Source: Notospermus geniculatus (taxonomy: Eukaryota; Nemertea; Pilidiophora; Heteronemertea; Lineidae). Taken from it: a stretch of 64,000 nt of DNA. The DNA lies in the NCBI GenBank assembly GCA_002633025.1, contig NMRB01000001.1, positions 1,361,241 to 1,425,240 on the forward strand, written 5' to 3'. Shown piece by piece: positions 38,701 to 50,700 of this stretch (its first letter is position 1; each line of letters starts with the position of its first letter). Position numbers and translations under genes: made by a program. Below the pieces are notes generated by a model that saw only the letters and a list, made by a program, of their open reading frames with translations, searched no databases and was not told the DNA's origin.

Positions 38701-41700
38701 AGTGACACAGCATTTGCACCACAGATCATCCCCTCATGCCTCTGAGCATATCATCGTGTAACCTACATCCATCCACCAAATATCATTCGGTGATCACATC
38801 TCCCATTCCATTAGATTATTCTTTAGACTAACTGATACAGAACTCACCACTGAGACAAGGAGAGATGCTCCACTCCCCCGCATTTTTTCCTGCATTTGTC
38901 ATCCATGGTATTGATTTCTCCTTCATGGATGGTTATGTGTGCTACAGTTCCACAATGCCAGAATTATCGCAACTTTGTCATGAGTTCCATTTATCTGTAA
39001 TGTGTCATGCAATGTGAAATTGTTGGGTTTGTGTAAACGAGATAGGTTCAGGCAACGAGTGATGAATTTTCAGCTGCCTGGACATCCTTTAGTATTCAAT
39101 GATACTTCGATGATGTTTCAACAATCTTCTTAGTACTTCATCGTACTGGTTTTGAAGAAAGACAGCCTGTACATGACTTACAAAGCAAGTGGTCAGAATT
39201 TGAAGAAACTTTAGTATCATTCATCATTTGAGGAAATTTTGCATGAAAACCAACATAAAGCTCACTTGAGTGCATTTTCAGACCCCCTGGATAATTAAGT
39301 TTCTGCCCCTATCTTGTTGGTGTCTTCAATTTTATGTTTACTTGTTTCTGTTGCAGTTATCGAACAGAACATAGAACAAGAAGAACATTCCAACAAATCT
39401 TCAGCAGACCTTAGGATACGCAAAACACAGGTAAAGTAAATAAATATGAAGTCAAAAATTAACTTTGAAGTAAAGAAAAAAAGAAGTAAATGGGGAATAA
39501 TACGGATGAAGTGTGGACCTGATGTCAAGAGAAAAGCCAAGTCTAGGATTAGAACCCCATATGCCGATGATTTTGGAGAATGCTGAATGAAAGAACGCAA
39601 GAATCCATGTCGTAATAAAGAAATGGCATTGATTTGCCATCAATAGTTCTGTTTCCATCGATCGTCCTTGATATCAAGATCCTTGGAAACCATCAGACTA
39701 CCATACCACTCGGTTCGTTCTGCTGCTCACAACTCAACCGAACCGTGCTTCCAAAGAAAATTGCCTACTGCAGAACCGTGGAGGACGAGTTATTTACTCG
39801 GCGTCCTCGAGATAACTGGTGTAGCTGAATCCAATCATTATTGGGCAAAGAAATCAATTCTTCTATAATGAGGACATTTTTTCATGGCAAAGACTGGATC
39901 TTATAAGTTCACTGGGAGTGGCTGATCTAGGTTTGTGTGTGTGTACACACTGATTGCCTATTCAAGTGTTAACAGCTAGGTAATATTGTCCCTCCTGAAT
40001 AATTGATTCTTCCCTGTCTAATGATTGGTATGTACACGTACCTGTGATATATCTCATGGGTTACCATCATATTACATATTCATCCTTGTGGTATTTATTC
40101 TGGACTGTCGACTCCCATTGGTTCCAAGCCAGTGGCCAGTCTGTTTATATTTACCGGAATACATATTGGGTGACTGTCAGATGTGACCATCTGCTGACTA
40201 GACATTCAAGAGGACAGAGAATTGTCTTCACCATCGCACATTCAGGTGGCATTCATAAATTATTGACTTTTTCAAAAGGGACAATTGTGAAATGCACCAC
40301 CCTTCCCCCGCTGAAAGAATATTCCCAAAGATTTTCAAAGACATCCTGTCGAGACACTGCTAACCACTTCACATTCTCAGAAGTTTAGATTGGACAGTAG
40401 GGAGGTTTCGCAAGCGCCCGGTTAGGCCCTACGACGACGTTTATCTATTGTGTGGGAGCACCCAAACAATAGATAAACGTTGTCGTATGGCCTAACCGGG
40501 CGCTTGCGAAACCTCGCTAGTAATGAGTAACCCCACTAGTGTTGTACCCATTTGAATATGTCGATGATTTGAAATGAATGCCACCTTGGATTGGAAATTT
40601 TGACCAAACTGTATTCAAGATTCTATGGTTAATGCATGTCATTAGAGATGGTGAGAGGTCTACCATTCTCATGGGTGCCAACATCACATCTCGGCTATTC
40701 AAAAGTTCCATACTAAGTATTCTCCGTCCTTAAATGGGGTAATTGATTAAATTTAGAAGACGGGGTATCGAACCCAGAACCCCAGAGGTGACAGCTGGGT
40801 GCGGATGTTTCAACCATGTCAACTGTCCGATTCTGACAGCTGATGCCATGATGGTTGATGCTGCAGCATTGCTTAGTAAAGGACAAGGGAATTGGCCTAT
40901 TTTCCTTATGAATGGGCTATGCCTGACATGCACTGATCATAGGGCGTAATCGCATTTCGTATTGCTCATTGAACAACAGTCAAACTAGGACCAGGAAGCA
41001 CAGTCTGCCCTGCTTCCTCGTTGATCCGTCAAACCACCATGAATCGCAGGTCTCATAAATAAATATTGTCTCATAATTGATTATGCATGGTTCGTTTGAT
41101 TCATTTTATATCCATGATGTTGTGCATTTATTTCCCCCTTTCCTGTCCATCTTGTGGATGTTGGAAAATCCCGACAAAACCTGACTAAGATGTTGTGAAT
41201 AGTAAGCAAGGAGAGTTCATTACACACTAGATTACTGGCTGAAAAGAGTCCATGTGGTTGCCATTGACTACAAGATTTTTCCATTTGACTCAAGAGCATC
41301 AAGAGGGACCTTTTCAATTTACCCTTTGACCTCAACCTGTCTTATTACAAGGAAAGGAAAGTTGCAACCTGATGGAAATTATGTAAAATATGTTTCCTCT
41401 TTGACTAGTATCCATTTAAAAATAAAATCATCCCTTTTACAACCACAAACAGTTGATTTTTCAGCCGTGTGCCAAAAATCTTGGTCAGGTCTTGGAAGGA
41501 GTATGTTCTATGATGGTGTATCATACTAGTAGATATTTCATTTACAGCAAACACTCTTGACTGTTTTAAGTTCCAGATCAAGGATTGTTGAACATGGAGT
41601 GTGTGATAAGAAGATGATGAGACTTGGAAAGTCAGTTCTCCACTTATTATATTGCGTTGAGCAGCATGAAAGCCATCCATCAAGCCAGCTCAATGCAGGC

Positions 41701-44700
41701 CATTTCACACCAAATTAATTTTGCACTTTTTTACAGCCAGTGTATTTATTCATTTGTGTAGGCAATCAATAATGCTGGTTGATTTATTCTGGTGATGATG
41801 GTGTAGTTATTTCAAAAAAAATTCTGTCCATAAGCCGGAGACTACAGGCTGATTCTTCATAGGGTTTTGAGCAGGCTGCATCTTACAACAGACAACATTG
41901 AAATTTCTTCACCATCAAAGTGGCCAAGAAGCTGCAAACTGACAATGATCTACAGGAATCTTCCCTCCACCTCTTTTGTCAATGACAGGACAAACATCCT
42001 CGTAGTTTCCGTTGTATCTCTACTTCAACCTTCTCAGTCTACAGAATACCTCCAATCATTTCATGTTTAGAACTTCAGATTCTGCCTTGGTCGACATCAG
42101 CGATTGAATGTTTGAGTGCCATGAACTGAGCGTAGGTGGAAGTCATTTGTGCCCTTTGTGAGTTCTGTTCCTATCAAATGGAGGTGAGACAGCAACAGAT
42201 TGGTTGTAATCCACTTAGTGCATGAACGGGTGTGGGTGGCAGCAATCACTTAGTCAATAGAATGTGCAATCACGATTGCAGATTCTTGGACTGAATCACC
42301 TGCCGCTGGGGTCGAAAAGCTTTGCGTGTGACTGGGCAAGTCTTGTTATCGTACGAACCCTGGCAGTGTATTGACCATGTTTTAGCATCATCAGTTTCTA
42401 GAGGGTTTCCAAGAAGGGTCGTCATGTAGCCATCTGCACTAGGTCATCTACTGAGTAGGTCTAACTGAGTTCAGAAGACAGATCATCAATGGTATTCTAC
42501 ACTTGGTTGGTGTGGAAATGGCTTCTTCGCTTTCATTGCTGAGTCAACAACATCAAGGCTTTTGAATCATCCCCTCGTCTAATCTCCCAGCTTGGTCCTG
42601 ATCCAGCAAGACCTCATGTCTGAGTCATACACCGTTCTCTGCTCCGAGGACCCATTTTGGCCTACTTGTGAAGAATTGGCTGGTTGGAAATCGCTCAGAT
42701 CATTGAGGTTCGAAGCTTGGAAGGCTGCCTTTCCTCCTGTGAGCCTGAAATCCCATGACAACCTGGCGGCATCGCAGAACTTCAGGACCCATTTTCCCTG
42801 GGACTGTCAGAGGTCACACACAGACATCGCATTTGAATCCTGGCAGCTGCCTATTCCCCACAGAACTTTGCCTCTTTGAAGAGCATCATGAGTGCATCCA
42901 TTATTTATTCAGCGTCTCTTCTTTTATCAAGTCATGGAGGCAAGCCTGCCGTGATATCGTTGGATTGGTGCCGGGCAAGGAAAGATATGATTGCCTGGTT
43001 GACAGATTCTCTCTTGCATTTCTGTCATCGAGAACCACCCTATTCAGCCTCAGAATGCAGCTCAGCATCAATTGTGGCCCTTGAAATCCATGGTGAGGGC
43101 ATGGTTGATAGAGTCCATCTTTGTTGCCTCTGTGGGCCTTCACCACTTGAAGGGCGGTCACCATTGTTCATAAAACTGACAAGTTTTATTCTATTATTAG
43201 TTTTCAGGTCTCATCTTCTTCCATACTTTGTCACCATTTCTCCAAATTTCTGTTTGCGTGTGTGGCGTAGTGTTGTGTAGTGTAGTTCCTTCTCGGGGTG
43301 TGCCGAGCTCCTCTCTTCATCTAGACATTCCGCATGTCAGACCCTGCCTGCTGTATCTCTAAGACAGGTCCTCATTTGTTGTTGGTTCATTTGTAGTACT
43401 CCACGATTTCACGTAAATTTATCGAGGTCATGAACGATTACAACAAGGCGCAAATAGACTACCGTGATGGATGCAAAAGCCGCATCAAACGCCAAATGGA
43501 GATCAGTAAGCTTTTTTCTAAGCTAACTTTTACTTCTTCTTCTTCTTACTCATTTGTGTTTTAATTTTCTTCAATTTTAGATTATCTCAACTTTTTCAAA
43601 ATCTCCTTTGTTTCTTCATCTGTTTATTTCATTTTATAGCACGCCACATTATCACGTAAATTTGTCGAAGTAATGAACGATTACAACGCATGTCAGATAG
43701 ACTACAGGGAACGATGCAAGGGGCGTATCCAACGACAACTGGAAATCAGTAAGATATCCTATAATTCTTTATTCATCTGGCCCGCGCCGCGTATTGTACA
43801 TGCACTTTTCCCTTCCTAGCACTGTTTTATAACCTGTTCAGTCTCTCAAGTAACCTTTGCTTTACCCCAATAGTAGTACCTTCAGTCTTAACTTCGTTCT
43901 GTTCATTTCAGGTGCATAACATGTAACAACATAACACTTGGTAGTTCAAATTAGGCGTAAGAAATATGTTCAATGATTCCTCTAATCAACTAATGGCATT
44001 AACACACTGGTTGAATCGATTAACATCATTATTCATGAATTTAACATTAACTACATGTATCTCAAATGCATTGCCTCAAGAATGGTGGATCCATTTGAAG
44101 AAAACAAGTCAGGTACCCGGCCATTTGTCCTTGATTGGACATCCGAGTGCATTCTTCTGGCACTGCCATCTATTGACGATTGATGAACTATGTAGAGAAG
44201 CGTCACTCAGTGACTGTTCCTGAAATCAACATGATCATTGTTGTCCTTTACATTCTTTTCTGGCCACCAAAACTTCAATCTTTGAATGTACTCCAGTTTC
44301 AGAATACAGTATTGAGGCAATAAATCTATGATTGAAAATAATTAAAGTGACTTTTTCTCATTTACCGGTACATGAGTTGGTGATAGAAAAGTGGTTATAA
44401 CAGTGTCACTTGATATGACCACAATTGTCTAATCCGGGGATTTCGAAGACTAAAATTCGTACTTGGATTTTGAGAGATGATGCTACTGGAGATCTGCAGG
44501 ACATCCACAAATACGTCTGTGTGAATACCCCTGTCTTCCAGGCTCAATGCATCTACGAATACCTGTCTCTTTCATCCCTTACCTGGCATCTCCTGCATGC
44601 CCTACCTAAGGATATATCTTTTGTGCCATATTTTGCATGAGCATATTGGCTCCACCCTCTCCCTTCATGCATTCCGTCTGCATCTCAGATTTTCACTTAA

Positions 44701-47700
44701 CTTTTTCAAACTTTCTCTCGTCTCATGCATGATGCCGCATGAATCACACAACCTTTGTCTCACTAAAGAAGATTTCGCCAGCATCACATTTGAGAGTCGA
44801 CTTTTCTAGCCATTACAAAGATATTCTGATTCATTATTGGGTTAGGCATACTGATGAGGCACAAAATCAAACAAGTATATCGCCTCGTATGCTGAATGTA
44901 TAGACTTTGAGTAAACGAGTGAGGAGAAATGGTACACGGTTCCCCCTGCTAACTTCTATATATTGGAATCCAATAGTGGAGAGAAAGCCAAACTAATGTC
45001 AAGGCGTGGGCGGTGAGGCATGGTGATAGCCTCTACATGTATATGATGGACAAAAGATGTAATAAAAAAGGAAAATATGCGTTGAGACTATGTGCGAAGT
45101 TCTATTCTGGGCTCAGAAACTGGTGATCAAGTCGATGCACAGCTTCAAATAATCATCAGTAATTCGATTGGAAAACACTATTCTGTTGCTTCTGCTTCCA
45201 ACATGGTTAAACACACCTCATAATTTTCCTACGATATAGATGCCTGTAGTGGCTCCAGGCATTTGGTATTAAATTGATTTTGTAATAGTGATGGGTATGG
45301 AGTACAAAATATGGTGATTGAGTCTCGCTGTCTAGACATTGCGAAGGTTGGACGAGTGATAGTCTCAAATTGGTAATGCTTTGGGTTGACTGTTATTGCC
45401 ATTAAGGGATGTAGCCGGCAGCTGCTGTCACTCGACAGTGCAAGCTGTATGGCTGTACTGTGGATAAGAAAGAACTCGATTTGTTCTCAGTGGTCCTGAA
45501 GCCAACCGAAAATGCAGAGTATTCAACAATACCTTGTTGATTAGCTGAAGATATAAAATTTGTCTACAGAAATCAAAATGTATGCAAGGTTGGGTGGTTA
45601 CTGTAGCTAGAACTAGTTGTAAAGTCAAAAGAGTAAAGTTGAATAAGGTGACCCTTATATCCTTACATTATAAAATTCCAATGCACCCACACCCCCAATG
45701 CACCACAGTTTGTCAGAATCCATTCAACTAAACTTAGTAGATTATGAAGTGTTACCGATGAAAATACCAACGACTGATCAGGTTCATAAACAGTGCTAGG
45801 GAAACTACATAGAAAATGACTGTCCCTCCCCCAGATGGTTGGTTGTTGAGACCAGATGACCAATACATGTATATTATGTGAGTGTAAGTAATGCTGTACT
45901 ATATGTACCATACATGTAGTTAGCCATTCGTCCAAAAGGTGTCAGAGTAATCGATGTCCATTCAGTTTCCGTAAGTAAAGCTGCATGTCCCTGTACATGT
46001 ACGTACATGTAGTAAGACACTCGTAAATCACAGTAGAGCCAAGGCTGTTGTAATTCTATATGGTAGGATCCTCCCTTACAGAGCTGACATGCCTTTAAAT
46101 TACCCCAAATTGATGGTATTAAACGTTGTCTCCAAAATTAGAAAAATGATTTTTTTTTAGGGGTAATGTCACAAACTGTCTTCTTTCATCCACTCCCGAG
46201 TCCTTGAAATCTTCACGTGGGTAGGGTGGATGATGTGGATCTGTTTTGGCCACTCTGGAATATTTGTTACTCAACAACTGAATAATCGGAAAATTTTGAA
46301 AAATATTTTAGGAATATTGAGGAAAATATGTGAATGTAAGGGAGGATCAGCCATATTCCTCTTTGTAAGGAGATCTCAAAGGTCTCGGAGTCAGAGATGT
46401 GTAATAGTCATGATCTGAAATCCCACGCAAAGGCCTATGTGATTTGGGATGGAAATCTGGAGAGTTTCCTCTATGTGACCTAGGGGCGATATCCAGAGGT
46501 CCATTTGACATTTAGATAACACTGAGGCTGGCATTTTCAATTCCCTCTGGTAGTCCAGTGAAAGACTGCACAATTTTGCTGTAAGAGTGGGTTGGAATCT
46601 GGTTATCAAGTGACAACAGGATATTTGTGTATGCCATGTCCAGAACTTGACATAGGCCTAGTTAAAGTGATATCATTTTCACTATTTTTTCTTTCCGTTC
46701 AAGAAAGCAGAGTATCAGATGGTCCCTTTTTCAAATGCTTATTGCTTGCTGTCTGAAACTGAATGGAGATGCAGATTGCCTGAAAAACATCCCGTGTTAC
46801 CTGTGTGCCTGTGAGGGTTACTGTATATGATTGCAATTTGTGCATATCTACCAAGTCGCTGACACAGGCAGACAGATTCCCTCTGACACCAAAAAGTCTA
46901 CCCTCTGTCCTGTCAATATCTGTAAATATGGAAGGTCCAGTCTTCTATGTACATAGCAATAGTCTTTGGAATGTTCAGTTTGGTTCACCAGGGTAGATAT
47001 TGTGAGCGTGGCATAGTAGAAGACAGTGGTGGAACATCAGCAGCCATGTCTGCAGTGGAAGATTGTGGACATGGCACAGAAAAAGACATTGGTTGAACAT
47101 CAGCAGCCATGTCTGTGGTGAAAGATTGTGGACACGGCACAGAAAAAGACATTGGTTGAACATCAGCAGTCACGTCTGCCGCTGGAAGATTTCTTCAAAG
47201 AATAGTCTTCAGCATTGACAGACCGCTATCAGTGAGATATCACTCTCTGAATTCGACGTATGTAAATATTCCATGCTTATGAAGAGCAGGACAACTTGTG
47301 TAAATGCTAAGCCATATCACAACACAACTTAATGTTGCCTTAATATTCATCAAGTTAAATCCACACTGCTATCTCCACATTACAACATGGCTTTAACAAT
47401 TCCTAGTGGTCATGGTCATTCCTGAATCAGTTTGTCCATCATGCGTCTTGTATGCAACGAAACCAGGCCTTTGTTGTTCAAAATGAGTATGATATTCAAA
47501 ATTACCCTCGACAGATTCTGCCCTGGTGAACTATTCTTGAGCTGTGGGACAACTGAATCCCACATTTGTATTTTTTATCCCATTCTCATTACACAAATTG
47601 CATTTGACTTTGAGGAATGCAGACTGTAAGATGTCTGCCACGGTGCTCAGACAAGTTTTCCAGTAGTGGCTTGAGAATTGATTAACACATTACCACAGTC

Positions 47701-50700
47701 CTGCCATTAGCTGTACAGCTGAAGTAAACTTTAATCTAAAATTTAAGAATCGCTCCCTTCAGAGGGGCTTTTCTCGATATTTTCCGTAGTATACGTAAGT
47801 GCCTCACGTATTATAATAGGATTCTAATATATTGTATAACTTTTTTCCAGCTGGCAAAACAACAACAAACGAAGAATTAGAAGATATGTTAGAATCAGGC
47901 AATCCGGCAATATTTACACAAGGGGTAGGTCCACATACATGTAGCTTGGTGAAACCAATGGCTATTGCTCCAAAATGATGGATCTTTCCTCAGAAGATGT
48001 TCAGATCTTTACAAATACATGTATGTCTTGTTGTCGGCCTAAATATCTAACGTTCTTTAGTATCTCATATAAATGCTTGGTCCTCTACAACTGTGCATCT
48101 TAATTCCCAAGATGATGCGTAAACAAGTTTTGAGTAGCACCTCTCTCATAATATATTTATCTCACATTCTATTTCAGATTATAACGGAAACACAACAAGC
48201 AAAACAGTCCCTAGCTGATATAGAGGCCCGCCATGCAGATATCATGAAATTAGAAAAGAGTATAAAGGAATTACATGATATGTTTATGGACATGGCAATG
48301 CTTGTTGAAAGTCAGGTGAGCTTAAAGATGCATGTAAATGGCCATGTGGATGGCAACTCATTCAAGAAGTAGTATCAGGAACAAAAATCTAATGAAAATA
48401 AGCATTTATTTCCTCTTTGAAGACTTCATTTTGGTTACTTCAGGCTTAAAGATTCAGCTTTAAGTTGATCGATTGATTGGATGATCATTGTTTGAAGAAA
48501 GCTACATGACATCTATCCCACCTAAAAGAGGATAGATTTTCCTTAGATTTACCCACCATTTCTTTCATTAGTGTCTCAATAATGCCGCCAGTTTTACGCC
48601 ACCACTGACCATTCTAAATTTTCAGGCAGCAGATTTTAGTTTGTCGTGTGTACACCAGGTGTCAGGCTTACAAGTCCTTGCTCAGAAATGAGAGTAGCAT
48701 GTCCTGTGCTGGACCTTGGATTAATGTTTCCTGCTGATCAGATCATGCTGACCAGATATAAAGTTCACATTGTTGAAGATAACTGTGTGACTCTTCGTGA
48801 CCAGAACTGGCTGGTTTAGCCCCTGACTTTGCACTACAGATACTTGATGATATAGTTAGTGGTCATAATACTTAGGATGAGTGCAACACTTCTTTCAACA
48901 TGCAAATTTAGCTTAATGACCCCATCTATGTACGATTAAGGCTGGTATTATCTGAACTTCAGAGAATACAGCAGATTTAAAGAACCAAATGAATGAGCAA
49001 ATGACAAGAAATATTCCTTTCATATTTCATTCCAATCAAACGTTTTCGAAAGATCACTCTGCTTATTTCCAAAGTTCCAAATGCACTTGAAAAGTACAAG
49101 GGGAGGGGTTTCCTATCTGTAGCTTTGATGATTAGATTATGCATTCATTGTTATTTGTCTTGTAAATGTTTGCCAATTAATCTCATTTACATATTGTTTA
49201 TTTATGCCCTTCTAGGGAGAAATGATTGACAGAGTTGAATACAATGTTGAACAGTCAGTAAATTACGTTGAAACTGCCGTTGCGGATACCAAGAAAGCAG
49301 TCAAGTACCAAAGTAGCGCACGAAGGGTAGGATAATTGTATTATTATTTTTAACTTTCTTCATTTATTCTCATTTGCACATATTTGTTTATGCCCTTCTA
49401 GGGAGAAATGATTGACAGAATTGAATACAATGTTGAACAGTCAGTAGATTACATAGAAACTGCTAAAATGGATACCAAGAAAGCAGTCAAGTACCAAAGT
49501 AAAGCACGAAGGGTAGGTAATTTGTTCCATTGTCTGCTAGTAGAGATGGTATCCCTCTCCCTGCACTTTCCACCCGTTGAATAAACATCCTGTTAGATCA
49601 GTGGGGGTGAACATTGAAATGGCCTAAACAACTTGACATTTTTAATGCAGAGCAAATGAAGAGAAAAGATCAGAAATAAAGTCATTCTCCCATTACATTT
49701 TATAATTCTGTCTCCTAGATATCAGAAATTTTCATTTTCATTCTTGATTTTTGGATTTTCCTATTATTAGAAATCCAGAATCTGTTATTATTTTTCAATG
49801 AATATTTTTGCTATTGTGAAATTTTTAGATTTTCACCTATTCGGACAGACTAGTTGTCTATCTACTCCCAGTGTAGCCTTCTGACATCAGAATTATCAAC
49901 AAGTAAGACACTTAAAACGTTTCTTCATCTGTTTTCACGGAAACTGTACAATCATTCAAACAAATAAAAATTTCGTTGAAGATGCTTTATTCACATACAG
50001 GTACGGTAATGTACCGGTAAGCGAGGAATGCAATACTTACTGTGACATTTCAAAGTTCGATTCACGATTTTGAGATGTCGAAGGAAATTCTATACGAACA
50101 AAAAAAGCATCATTTGCAACTACCTGGGGGTGGAAAGACTTTGCACATCATAGATTGAACAATTATTCTAAATGTGGAATGCTTTAGGCACATTATTTTT
50201 TTCACCGGTTTTCTTCAAAATTCCTCAACTGATCTAGCGGTTACCACGTGTCCTCTCCCCCGTTCCCTTCACTCGATGGTGCTAGGCAACGATGTGCTGG
50301 TTTGATTGGGACAAGCGGTGCATGTTCGCCTGTTGTGCTACCGCCAGTCACTGGTTAGGTGCACTGTGTGTAGGTGGCGTGGGAAAGCTTGTCTACGCAT
50401 GTGGGCTGTTGTCAACGTGTGGTGATGTGTTCTGTTCAGTTCAAGGGTACTAATCTCTGTGCATTTAGTACCATGTGTTATGAACCGGGGATATATTTTC
50501 AGCATTGAAATCTACAAACCTAGCATCGTTTCTACAAAATCAAATTTTCTCAGAATGACAGCGATGGCATGATTCGAAAATTCACATGGTACTGAGTGAC
50601 TTATTGATGTAAATGAAAGAAGCTGCACCTGGTGTAACATCAAAATGCAGGATTTATGTTCATGTGACAAGTGAAGAGTAATGATGTAATGTGTACAGGA

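Larger units (their letters stand above)
39431..43396 (+). other. syntaxin intron 5
   Basis: About 4 kb, holding a near-perfect hairpin (40396-40522) and a possible tRNA-derived head on the minus strand (40745-40835). No additional copy of exon 6 was found upstream of 6a. Confidence 0.5.

Noticed and set aside
42592-43280. Overlapping plus-strand frames just before exon 6a
   Set aside because: They overlap in several frames without a domain or suitable splice sites; intronic chance frames.
43966-44223. Plus-strand frame after exon 6b that might be a third exon 6 or an extended exon
   Set aside because: No similarity to the exon 6 peptides and no phase-compatible splice sites.
46975-47173. 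Overlapping minus-strand frames with 21-residue repeats
   Set aside because: A direct result of a 63-bp tandem repeat, not evidence of a protein.
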